This document shows positions 7,372 through 14,170 of a DNA stretch of 15,511 nucleotides, in pieces. The position numbers and the translations under genes were made by a program. Location of the stretch: assembly GCA_017421885.1 (NCBI GenBank), contig JAFOHJ010000040.1:1-15511 (forward strand), in the 5' to 3' direction. The notes below the pieces were generated by a model. That model did not search any database, had not been told where the DNA came from, and saw only the letters and a program-made list of their open reading frames with translations. Every line of letters begins with the position of its first letter. Positions within the stretch are counted from its first letter, which is position 1. This stretch comes from Clostridia bacterium (GTDB lineage: Bacteria; Bacillota_A; Clostridia; Oscillospirales; Butyricicoccaceae).

Positions 7372-7397
7372 ATTTGTTCTCTCCTTATCAGGTAAAA

Positions 7398-9164
7398 TCA
7401 GTATGTGATGCATGGAATATCGTTCTGCAGCGCATAGCTTTCGGCAAACGAGCCTTTTGGCGTTCTGATGGTGAGGTTGTCGCTTTCGGAAAAGGCGCGC
7501 TGGATAGAGGTCACGCTTGCGGGGATTACTATCTCCCTGAGGCTTGGGCAGTTGCAGAAAGAGAAGCTTCCAAGAGTGGTTACACTATCAGGGATCTCTA
7601 TTCGGGTGAGGGCTTCACAGTAGGCGAAGGCAAAGCTGTCGATAACAGTTACCTTAGAGGGGATGGTTATCTCATTAAGAGATTTGCAGAGGTGAAATGT
7701 GCCGCTGGGGATTTTTGTGACCTCAGGGGGGATGTTTACGGCTTTGAGATTTATGCAGCCTGCAAAAGCGGCTGAACCAAGATCGGTGAGTGTGTAAGGA
7801 AGTCCGATCGCCTCGATGGTTTCGTTTTCTCTGAAGATCTCAGACTTAAGGGCAGTAACTGCGCTCTTGCCGACTATGGCAGGAATATCAGCTGTCTTCT
7901 GGAAGCCAAGGTATTTTGTAATGGTGACCCCGGTGTCGTTCTTCTCATAGCTCCAGTGCTTTTTTATCTCAGAAACCGGAACATGCCCTGTCATAAGTGC
8001 CTGCATCTGCCTCTGAAACTCGCGCTCGGGGTCGGGAGGGCCAAAGGTCCTTCTCTGATACTCAAGAAGAACGGCCTTGGTCTGATTATCATCATTCTGC
8101 TCGGCTGCCTCCAGCATGAGCTCGATGTCATTTTCCTTGAGAAGCTTATGTTCGGTGAGGAACTGAAGTATCAGAGGTTCTTTTGTGCCGGCATCACGGA
8201 AGAAAGACTTGAAATGCTTGATATAGGTTATATACTGCTGAAAGACCTCGGAATCATAGCCGCGTCCGAGAGCGACATTTATCATAAAACCGCAAGCAGC
8301 GATTTTCTTATTCTGACGGGGGATAGAGGTCATGGGCAGATAGGGCGCAAAAATAAGCATTTCGCCCTCGCCAAAGGCATCGTTATCAATTTCGGCAGTT
8401 TTGCTGAGTATCGTAAGGGTATGAAGGGCAGGGCAGCCTGCAAAGGCGCTACGGCCGATAAAACCAACTGTTTCGGGAAGCTCCAGCGACTGAAGGCTGT
8501 GGCAGAAAGCAAAAGCCATGGGCTGGATTCGTTCGAGATTATGAGGGAGAGTGACCTCGCGGAGCTCATAGCACTTTTTGAATAGTCCGTATGGGATATA
8601 AGTGAGTTTTTCAGGCATTACGACCGTTTCCAACGAGGCACAACTCTCAAAGACGTTGGGGTGAAGAGAGGTGACCGAATCTGGAATAATGACATGAAAT
8701 TCGCGGCGACAGTTCAGAAAAGCCTGTTCACCGATCTCTTTGAGACCATCGGGAAGGTTGATTATCAGAAGGCTTGAGCAGTTTGCAAAGGCTTGCTCGC
8801 CAATGGATGTGAGGCAGGGAGGAAGCGCAGCCATAGCTAGGCTTTTGCAGTTGATAAAAGCCTGAGCGCCGATGACCCTGACACTTTGGGGGATGTCTAT
8901 CTTTTTAAGAGCACGGCATCCGGCAAAGGTACCTTGGCCGATCTCTTTAAGGCCATCGGGAAGGTTGATCGACTTGAGGGCCGAGCATCCCCAAAAGGAT
9001 TCAGGCTCGATAGAGGTTACTGTTTTGGGAAGGAATATCTCGGTAATATCATCTCGTTTATAGAAGGCTGTGTTGCTTATGGCGGTGACTCCATTGGGAA
9101 CCATTATTTTGGGGTCACTACCGTAATAGCGAAGAAGAACATTGTTCTTGATATGGAAGCTCAT
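7398..9164 (-). CDS. Large BspA-type leucine-rich-repeat protein with helical insert
   Basis: 588-residue protein with two LRR_5 solenoids. Residues 1-20 form a short cap. About 20-280 hold roughly eleven repeats of 23 residues (for example LPDGLKEIGQGTFAGC and IPDSVTSLHPNVFESC). Residues about 284-400 are a charged, helix-rich insert, including NDIELMLEAAEQNDD and AVLLEYQ, which looks ankyrin-like. A strand-rich linker (WSYEKNDTGVTITKY, about 404-418) leads into about six more repeats (430-570) and a PKGS-type C-cap. No signal peptide, transmembrane helix or wall anchor is present, so a cytoplasmic location is predicted. The function is probably protein-protein binding; no catalytic motif is seen. 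AAGGAG lies 8 bases before the ATG at 9162-9164. It is the first gene of a two-gene operon with its shorter paralogue. Similar LRR-insert-LRR proteins are, as I recall, common in gut Clostridia. Confidence 0.85.
   Translation of the reverse strand: MSFHIKNNVLLRYYGSDPKIMVPNGVTAISNTAFYKRDDITEIFLPKTVTSIEPESFWGCSALKSINLPDGLKEIGQGTFAGCRALKKIDIPQSVRVIGAQAFINCKSLAMAALPPCLTSIGEQAFANCSSLLIINLPDGLKEIGEQAFLNCRREFHVIIPDSVTSLHPNVFESCASLETVVMPEKLTYIPYGLFKKCYELREVTLPHNLERIQPMAFAFCHSLQSLELPETVGFIGRSAFAGCPALHTLTILSKTAEIDNDAFGEGEMLIFAPYLPMTSIPRQNKKIAACGFMINVALGRGYDSEVFQQYITYIKHFKSFFRDAGTKEPLILQFLTEHKLLKENDIELMLEAAEQNDDNQTKAVLLEYQRRTFGPPDPEREFQRQMQALMTGHVPVSEIKKHWSYEKNDTGVTITKYLGFQKTADIPAIVGKSAVTALKSEIFRENETIEAIGLPYTLTDLGSAAFAGCINLKAVNIPPEVTKIPSGTFHLCKSLNEITIPSKVTVIDSFAFAYCEALTRIEIPDSVTTLGSFSFCNCPSLREIVIPASVTSIQRAFSESDNLTIRTPKGSFAESYALQNDIPCITY
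8731..8969 (-). repeat. Near-identical repeats inside the leucine-rich-repeat gene
   Basis: The 32-base segments at 8731-8762 and 8938-8969 differ at only two positions. They encode INLPDGLKEIG at residues 66-76 and 135-145 of the large leucine-rich-repeat protein. Their start points are 207 bases apart, exactly three 69-base (23-residue) repeat units. Recombination between them would remove or add three repeats without changing the frame. Confidence 0.8.
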
Positions 9165-9201
9165 TTATATCTCTCCTTTACTTTATAATTCTTTCATCAT
9201 G

Positions 9202-9232
9202 AGTATAAAACAAAGGGAGTGTTACCATCCAA
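9202..9232 (-). promoter_or_regulatory. Weak candidate promoter for the leucine-rich-repeat operon
   Basis: On the minus strand TATACT (9207-9202) is preceded by TTGGAT (9232-9227) with a long 19-base spacer. Transcription would start near 9195, about 30 bases before the start codon. The -10 is good, but the -35 matches only three consensus bases and the spacing is poor, so this is tentative. Confidence 0.3.
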
Positions 9233-9267
9233 TAAGCGGTGGAGTTTTGATGTGCACCTAGAGGATG

Positions 9268-9296
9268 TTGCAAAAAATTATATTTAGATGTATACT
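9268..9296 (+). promoter_or_regulatory. Promoter of the first MATE exporter gene
   Basis: TTGCAA (9268-9273) and TATACT (9291-9296) are spaced by 17 bases and lie 32 bases before the start codon. The divergent leucine-rich-repeat operon starts on the other side of the same 163-base gap. Confidence 0.65.
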
Positions 9297-9327
9297 GTTA
9301 AACGTAAAAGGATGATGGAGTGATAAC

Positions 9328-10692
9328 ATGAAAATGAAAAAGAGCAGCACCGACCTCACCGAAGGTAATATTTTAAAGCTCATTATTGTCTTCGCCATGC
9401 CTATTCTGGCAGGTCAGGTATTCCAGAGCCTGTATAACAGTGTCGACTCGATTGTTGTTGGACGTTTTGTAGGAACAACGGCTCTTGCGGCAGTCAGCAC
9501 AAGCGCCGATATATCGCGATTGCTGGTAGGCTTCTTTACCGGTCTTTCCACCGGCTGCGGAGTTCTGCTGGCCAGATATTTCGGAGCCAGGAATTACGAG
9601 CGCCTTCATGATGCCATCCATACCTGCCTTGCGTTTTCTATTATGCTGGGTCTTGCTATGGCATTGGTAGGTATTGTGGCCACACCCTGGCTGCTCAGGC
9701 TGGTAGATTGTCCTGACGACGTATATATTGAGGCGGCAGCATATCTGAGAATATATCTTGCCGGTATTTTCTTTACCTCGCTGTATAACGTTGGTTCGGG
9801 TGTGCTTCGAGCTGTGGGCGACTCGAAAAGCCCATTCGTATATCTGGTTATTTCCAGTTTTATGAACATCCTGCTTGACATTGTGTTTGTGGTCTATTTC
9901 AATATGGGTGTTTCCGGTGTAGCTTATGCCACAGTGATCTCGCAGGTTACTTCGGTAAGTCTTGTTTTTCGTCGACTTACCCATACAAATGATGTATACA
10001 AGGTAACTCTCGCTCAGCTTAAGGTAGACAGAGAGCTCCTCAAGGAAGTAATCGACATAGGTCTGCCGTCAGCCATTCAGACCAGCCTTGTATCGGTGTC
10101 CAACCTCTTCGTCCAGAGATACATCAATGCCTTTGGTTCGTCGGCAATGGCAGGCATCGGCGCTGCCAAGAAGATCGACCGATATGTAGGTCTGCTTGCT
10201 CAGTCGATCGGCCTGTCGCTTACCACATTTGTAAGTCAGAATGTCGGCGCCAAAAAGCTGGATCGTGCCTTTGATAGCATTAAATACTGTATTGCTCTCA
10301 ATTTTGTCCTGATCGCGGCTATCGGCACACCGATCTATTTCTTTGCGGATAAGGTCGTAAATATCTTTATAACCGACCCTGAAGCGGTCAGCTATGGTGT
10401 GGGTATGATAAGCGTAATGATCCCCATGTACTTCCTCCAGTCGCTTAATGTTCTGTTTTCAGGTGCGACAAGAGGATTCGGTAAGGCTCGCAATGTTATG
10501 CTGCTGTCGCTCAGCGGCATGGTGGTGGCCCGTCAGATATTCCTTGCTGTCTCTATGAGCATCAATTATGATGTAACCAATGTTTATGTCGGATATCCTG
10601 TAGGCTGGGGTTGCTCGGCACTGGCAGTATTCACATATTTCTACTTTAAGATTTATCGTGTGTATAAGCCTCAGGCACAAAAGAACGTATAA
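9328..10692 (+). CDS. MATE-family multidrug/cation antiporter (first copy)
   Basis: 454-residue inner-membrane exporter of the MATE family (COG0534). Family members export cationic drugs or metabolites in exchange for Na+ or H+; the substrate here cannot be read from sequence. The N-terminal repeat opens with the family's EGNILKLIIVFAMPILAGQ and LYNSVDSIVVGRFVG. About twelve hydrophobic helices fall in two six-helix halves, the second starting near residue 235 (ELLKEVIDIGLPSAIQTS). Family-like motifs include RAVGDSKSPFVYLVISSFMN (about 165-184) and SQNVGAKKLDRAF in the second half. Length is normal. The ATG at 9328 follows GGAG by 7 bases. It is monocistronic between its own promoter and the terminator at 10696-10725. 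A second, divergent MATE gene lies at 14163. Confidence 0.93.
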   Translation: MKMKKSSTDLTEGNILKLIIVFAMPILAGQVFQSLYNSVDSIVVGRFVGTTALAAVSTSADISRLLVGFFTGLSTGCGVLLARYFGARNYERLHDAIHTCLAFSIMLGLAMALVGIVATPWLLRLVDCPDDVYIEAAAYLRIYLAGIFFTSLYNVGSGVLRAVGDSKSPFVYLVISSFMNILLDIVFVVYFNMGVSGVAYATVISQVTSVSLVFRRLTHTNDVYKVTLAQLKVDRELLKEVIDIGLPSAIQTSLVSVSNLFVQRYINAFGSSAMAGIGAAKKIDRYVGLLAQSIGLSLTTFVSQNVGAKKLDRAFDSIKYCIALNFVLIAAIGTPIYFFADKVVNIFITDPEAVSYGVGMISVMIPMYFLQSLNVLFSGATRGFGKARNVMLLSLSGMVVARQIFLAVSMSINYDVTNVYVGYPVGWGCSALAVFTYFYFKIYRVYKPQAQKNV

Positions 10693-10695
10693 TAG

Positions 10696-10725
10696 AATGC
10701 CCCCTCTTTCAAAGGGGGCATTTTT
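10696..10725 (+). terminator. Rho-independent terminator after the first MATE gene
   Basis: A ten-base-pair stem, AATGCCCCCT (10696-10705) with AGGGGGCATT (10713-10722), encloses a seven-base loop and runs into TTTTT (10721-10725). It lies three bases past the stop codon. Confidence 0.95.
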
Positions 10726-10735
10726 GTGTTATAAT
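10707..10735 (+). promoter_or_regulatory. Probable promoter of ksgA, overlapping the preceding terminator
   Basis: A perfect TATAAT at 10730-10735 lies five bases past the T-run. At 17-base spacing the -35 would be TTTCAA (10707-10712), a weak match inside the terminator loop. Transcription would start near 10742, leaving about 25 bases of leader with AAGGAG before the ATG. A second TATAAT at 10746-10751 has TTGTGT 16 bases upstream, but it would start transcription inside the ribosome binding site and so is less likely. Confidence 0.45.
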
Positions 10736-10767
10736 ATATCGAAACTATAATAAAAAGGAGAACCATA

Positions 10768-11637
10768 ATGGATCTTTGCAATATAGATGTCATCAAGGTC
10801 ATACTTGCCAAGCATGGATTTTCGTTTTCCAAGGGACTGGGACAGAACTTCCTCTGTGAAGCATCAGTGCCCTTTGATATCGCCGAAATGGCCGATATCG
10901 ACGATGAGACCTGTGTTCTTGAGGTCGGCCCCGGTATCGGAACGCTGACTCAGGAGCTGTGCAAGAGGGCAAAGAAGGTCGTTTCGGTCGAGCTTGACAA
11001 GCGCCTGCCTGCAGTTCTTGCCGACACAATGGGCGAGTTCGATAATTTCACACTTGTTCCCGGAGATATTCTTAAGGTGGATATCCCTGAGATCGTGGCG
11101 GAACATTTTGAGGGCGCGAAACGAGTCGTCGCCTGTGCAAATCTGCCTTACTATATCACAACTCCCGCGATCACAGCGCTTATCGACTCAGGTTGTTTCG
11201 ATACCATCACTGTAATGGTTCAGAAAGAGGTAGCCGAGCGTATCTGTGCAGAGGCCGGCACATCGGAGTACGGCGCATTCACTCCCTATATCGCATATAA
11301 CTCTTCGGCGCGTATCATTCTTGATGTCGGACGCGATTGCTTTATCCCTTCGCCTAAGGTCGATTCGGCCGTTGTAAGAATGGATATATACAAAGAGCCG
11401 CCCATCGAGGTATGCGACGAAAAGCTGTTTTTCCGTGTTATCAAGGCTGCTTTTGCCCAGCGACGCAAGACACTGCTCAATTGTCTCGGTACAGGCTTTT
11501 CCAACAGTCTGAGTAAGGAGCAGATCAAAAACTGCATCGAGCAGAGCGGCATTTCGCCCTCTGCAAGGGGCGAGACCCTTGACATTAAGGCATTTGCTAA
11601 GCTGACCGACAATATTGCGGCAGCTATGGAAAAATAA
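10768..11637 (+). CDS. rsmA: 16S rRNA (adenine1518-N6/adenine1519-N6)-dimethyltransferase
   Basis: 289-residue KsgA/RsmA methyltransferase. It uses S-adenosylmethionine to dimethylate two adjacent adenosines in the 3' terminal hairpin of 16S rRNA, a late step of small-subunit maturation. Its loss gives kasugamycin resistance in other bacteria. Seen: the KGLGQNFL entry motif (22-29), SAM-binding motif I EVGPGIGTLT (52-61), acidic motif II VELD (about 75-78), the catalytic NLPY (125-128) and the IPSPKVDSAV segment of motif VIII. The C-terminal helical domain, including AAFAQRRKTLLNCL, is intact. Length is normal. AAGGAG precedes the ATG by 7 bases. It is read alone from a promoter just after the MATE terminator and ends at the hairpin 11651-11674. 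Confidence 0.97.
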   Translation: MDLCNIDVIKVILAKHGFSFSKGLGQNFLCEASVPFDIAEMADIDDETCVLEVGPGIGTLTQELCKRAKKVVSVELDKRLPAVLADTMGEFDNFTLVPGDILKVDIPEIVAEHFEGAKRVVACANLPYYITTPAITALIDSGCFDTITVMVQKEVAERICAEAGTSEYGAFTPYIAYNSSARIILDVGRDCFIPSPKVDSAVVRMDIYKEPPIEVCDEKLFFRVIKAAFAQRRKTLLNCLGTGFSNSLSKEQIKNCIEQSGISPSARGETLDIKAFAKLTDNIAAAMEK

Positions 11638-11650
11638 AAATACAAAGTCT

Positions 11651-11674
11651 AAGGCGTGCGTTGTACGCCTTTTT
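11651..11674 (+). terminator. Rho-independent terminator of rsmA
   Basis: AAGGCGT (11651-11657) pairs with ACGCCTT (11665-11671) around a seven-base loop. It runs into TTTTT and, after one C, another TTTT. It is 13 bases past the rsmA stop. The promoter of the following operon appears to overlap its 3' half. Confidence 0.85.
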
Positions 11675-11689
11675 CTTTTGTGATAAAAT
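11661..11689 (+). promoter_or_regulatory. Candidate promoter of the five-gene transport operon
   Basis: TAAAAT (11684-11689) matches five of six -10 bases. TTGTAC (11661-11666), 17 bases upstream, is a weaker -35 and lies in the loop and 3' arm of the rsmA terminator. Transcription would begin near 11696, only a few bases before the GGGAGG site of the first gene. Confidence 0.4.
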
Positions 11690-11717
11690 GTTAGGTGGTT
11701 TAGGGAGGTGCGGCCAT

Positions 11718-11924
11718 ATGTCCTGCCGGTTATATCGCGATGGGTTCGTAGGACGCATCGAGCCTGTGGCCGACCGTAAAAACAAGGTGATTGAGGTTAG
11801 AAACTTCTGGCCGGAAGAAGGATTTGATTCCTCAAGTGCATTCAGAACGGCGCTTATGCAGGCACTTGATAAACTGGCAAAATACAATAAATGTAAAGAG
11901 GTGAAAATACTGTGCAGTATTTGA
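11718..11924 (+). CDS. Orphan fragment resembling the C-terminus of AlkZ/YcaQ winged-helix proteins
   Basis: 68-residue product. Residues 9-35 (GFVGRIEP, then DRKNKVIEVRNFW and PEEGF) match the C-terminal beta region of the winged-helix DNA-binding family that includes the crosslink-repair glycosylase YcaQ/AlkZ. In that family the pattern is a G-R-[IL]-[DE]-P, D-R-K, V/I-rich strand, W and E-x-G. The last helix (ALMQALDKLAKYNKC) also fits the family's end. The roughly 300 residues normally before this are absent, and the rsmA terminator lies immediately upstream. It may thus be a remnant, or a stand-alone small protein. A good GGGAGG site 9 bases before ATG 11718 favours real translation; a longer in-frame start at 11661 lies in the terminator. 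Its stop overlaps the next gene by 13 bases. It lacks the glycosylase catalytic region, so no enzyme activity is claimed. Confidence 0.55.
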   Translation: MSCRLYRDGFVGRIEPVADRKNKVIEVRNFWPEEGFDSSSAFRTALMQALDKLAKYNKCKEVKILCSI

Positions 11925-12178
11925 TGATATATCTTGCAGCGGTCAATCTGATCGCCTTTGCCCTGTGCGGTATAGATAAGTTGAAAGCCAAGCGTGACCG
12001 CTGGCGTATACCAGAAAAGACACTGTTTCTGTCGGCCATTGTCGGAGGCAGTGTTGGTTTCATGCTGGGAATGAAGCTGTTCAGACATAAAACAAAGCAT
12101 AAGAGCTTTACGATAGGCATTCCGATGATTTTTATCCTTCAGGTCTGTCTTGCAATATATTTGCTGTTTATCAGGTGA
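11912..12178 (+). CDS. DUF1294-family small membrane protein
   Basis: 88-residue protein of the DUF1294 family, function unknown. The family pattern is clear: an N-terminal helix (about 4-20) ending in CGIDKLKAKRDRWRIPE, then LFLSAIVGGSVGFMLGMKLFRHKTKHKSF, then a final helix (about 68-87). It is predicted to cross the membrane three times. The start is GTG at 11912, supported by GAGGTG 8 bases upstream; no ATG fits the family's N-terminus. It overlaps the preceding gene by 13 bases and is followed after 16 bases by a permease gene, so it belongs to the transport operon. DUF1294 proteins are often found alone or fused to cold-shock domains; no such domain is present here. Confidence 0.88.
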   Translation: MQYLMIYLAAVNLIAFALCGIDKLKAKRDRWRIPEKTLFLSAIVGGSVGFMLGMKLFRHKTKHKSFTIGIPMIFILQVCLAIYLLFIR

Positions 12179-12194
12179 GAAAGAGGTTTGTGAT

Positions 12195-13307
12195 ATGAAA
12201 GAGAAAATAATTACGGTGTTTAAAAAAGAGCCGGTGCTCTCTATCTCGGCTTTGTGTGCGGCATTATCCATGTTGGCAGTGCCTCCTTCGGCAGAATATC
12301 TGGGATATATCGACTGGAAGGTGCTGGGCCTTCTGTTCTGCCTCATGTCGGTAGTGGCGGGTCTTCAGTCCATCGGCCTCTTCGATGTGCTTGCACAGAA
12401 GCTGCTTCGCGGCTGCGGCGGTCTGCGCAAGCTTCGTCTTATGCTTGTAATGCTGCCCTTCTTCACCTCCATGCTCATCACGAATGATGTTGCTCTTATC
12501 ACATTTGTGCCTTTTGCCATTGCGGTCCTTGGCGCTGTAGGGCGAAAAGATCAGCTTATGCCAGTGATCATCCTTCAGACGGTCGCGGCGAACCTGGGAA
12601 GCATGGCTCTGCCTGTGGGCAATCCTCAGAGCCTTTATCTTTATTCCAGCAGCGGCATGAGTATTGGCGATTATTTTGCAACCGTAGGTATTTTTGTGGT
12701 TATCAGTTTTGTCGGCCTTATTGCCGCCTCGGTAGGTGTTAAGGAGTCACCCATCGCAGTGACATTTGAGCGCGAGGAGAAGTTGGGCGACAGAAAGCTG
12801 CTGGCTGTTTATGCGGTTCTTTTCCTGCTGGCTATGCTGTGTGTGTTTAAGGTCATTGACTATCGCATCGTAACGGCTGTGGTATTTGCGGCCCTTTTCA
12901 TGTTTGACAGAAAGATGCTTTGCAAGGTGGATTATGCGCTGCTGGTCACCTTTGTGTGCTTCTTTGTGTTCTCGGGAAATCTCGGCGGCCTCGAAGCGGT
13001 TAAAAATCTGCTTACCGGCCTTCTTCAGAAGAATGCAATGCTTACATCGGTGCTTGCAAGCCAAGTCATTTCCAACGTTCCGGCAGCAGTTCTGCTTTCG
13101 GCCTTCACAGAAGATCTGTCGGCGCTGCTTGTAGGAACAAACCTTGGCGGTCTTGGAACCATCATCGCTTCTCTCGCAAGCCTTATTTCCTTTAAATATT
13201 ATCTTAAGGTAGATGGAGCACAGCCAATGAAGTATATGGCAAAGTTCACGGTCGTCAATATTATAGGACTTGTCATTCTTCTGGCGGCAGCAATGGTGAT
13301 GGCATGA
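12195..13307 (+). CDS. SLC13/ArsB-like (CitMHS) anion permease
   Basis: 370-residue polytopic membrane protein of the ion-transporter superfamily that includes CitMHS, ArsB, NhaD and SLC13 permeases. About ten helices are visible. Two related halves each carry the family's re-entrant-loop signatures: LITNDVALITFVPFAI with NLGSMALPVGNPQSL (first half), and VISNVPAAVLLSAF with GTNLGGLGTIIASLAS (second half). These Asn-Pro/Asn-Val and Gly-rich loops form the substrate and ion site in known relatives. The substrate (dicarboxylate, citrate, arsenite or another anion) cannot be decided from sequence, and no arsenic genes are nearby. It is somewhat shorter than many relatives. ATG 12195 follows AAGAGGT by 7 bases and begins a normal cytoplasmic N-terminus; an in-frame ATG 15 codons earlier lies in the previous gene. 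Its stop overlaps the next start (ATGA). Confidence 0.82.
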   Translation: MKEKIITVFKKEPVLSISALCAALSMLAVPPSAEYLGYIDWKVLGLLFCLMSVVAGLQSIGLFDVLAQKLLRGCGGLRKLRLMLVMLPFFTSMLITNDVALITFVPFAIAVLGAVGRKDQLMPVIILQTVAANLGSMALPVGNPQSLYLYSSSGMSIGDYFATVGIFVVISFVGLIAASVGVKESPIAVTFEREEKLGDRKLLAVYAVLFLLAMLCVFKVIDYRIVTAVVFAALFMFDRKMLCKVDYALLVTFVCFFVFSGNLGGLEAVKNLLTGLLQKNAMLTSVLASQVISNVPAAVLLSAFTEDLSALLVGTNLGGLGTIIASLASLISFKYYLKVDGAQPMKYMAKFTVVNIIGLVILLAAAMVMA

Positions 13308-14170
13308 CGGAGAATAATAACAGGCACAGCCTTATTATGCTGCATATCGCAGTAATGCTGTTCGGCCTTTCCGGAGTCATCGGCAAATGGACATCGGTTC
13401 CTTCCTATGCCGTTGCATGGGGAAGGTCACTCTGTTCGGCGTGTTTGCTTTTTTGTGTTATGAAGGGCAGAAAGATGGATCTCAGGCTGGAGGGGAAAAG
13501 CGATTATATGCTGGCCCTTGCAGGCGGCATAGTGCTGGCAGTTCACTGGACTACCTTTTTCCTTTCGATCAAAACGGCATCGGTTGCCATCGGCACAATG
13601 ACCTTTTCGGCATTTCCTCTGTTTGTAACATTCATTGAGCCTGTGGTATTTCATGAAAAGCTCGAAAGGCGCGATATCCTTCTGGCAATGCTGCTGCTCG
13701 TAGGTGTGGCGGTAACAGTGCCAGAGCTTTCGCTTGGCAATCAGACAACCATGGGAATAATCTGGGGACTTGTTTCGGCGGCTACATATGCGGCACTGTC
13801 GCTCATCAACCGACGTCTTTCGGCAAAATACGATGGTATGAAGGTTTGCTTTTATCAGCAGTCTACCGTTGCGCTGGTGCTCCTGCCCGTGGTGGCTATG
13901 GCAGATGTGATCTGGACAAGGAGCGATATTATAGGTGTTGGCGCAATCGGCATCATATGCACAGCCACCGCATTTTCGCTTTTCGTATCGGCCCAGCGAT
14001 ATGTAAATGCAAGAACTGCCGGTGTTGTTTCAGGCATGGAAACGGTATATGGAATCATTTTTGCGGCTGTTATGCTGAGCGAGCTGCCCTCTGTCCGTGA
14101 GGTGGCAGGCGGAATAATAATTCTTGCTGCGGCGCTTGCGTCTACACTGAAAGGAACTGATAATGGCTAA
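13304..14170 (+). CDS. EamA-family (DMT) transporter
   Basis: 288-residue drug/metabolite transporter with ten predicted membrane helices in two EamA repeats. The first repeat opens MLHIAVMLFGLSGVIGKW and includes the family-typical VHWTTFFLSIKTASVAIGT (about 79-97), a stretch ending FIEPVVFHEKL. The second starts near residue 145 (GIIWGLVSAATYAALSLINR) and ends with the METVYGIIFAAVMLSELPS loop typical of the family. Members export amino acids or other small metabolites; this one's substrate is unknown. The start overlaps the permease stop by four bases and has only a weak ribosome site, so translational coupling is likely. Its end overlaps the following MATE gene by eight bases. Confidence 0.9.
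   Translation: MTENNNRHSLIMLHIAVMLFGLSGVIGKWTSVPSYAVAWGRSLCSACLLFCVMKGRKMDLRLEGKSDYMLALAGGIVLAVHWTTFFLSIKTASVAIGTMTFSAFPLFVTFIEPVVFHEKLERRDILLAMLLLVGVAVTVPELSLGNQTTMGIIWGLVSAATYAALSLINRRLSAKYDGMKVCFYQQSTVALVLLPVVAMADVIWTRSDIIGVGAIGIICTATAFSLFVSAQRYVNARTAGVVSGMETVYGIIFAAVMLSELPSVREVAGGIIILAAALASTLKGTDNG

Noticed and set aside
7956..8585. 209-codon plus-strand reading frame opposite the large leucine-rich-repeat gene
   Set aside because: It mirrors the repeat structure of the true gene on the other strand, has no credible ribosome site and matches no family.
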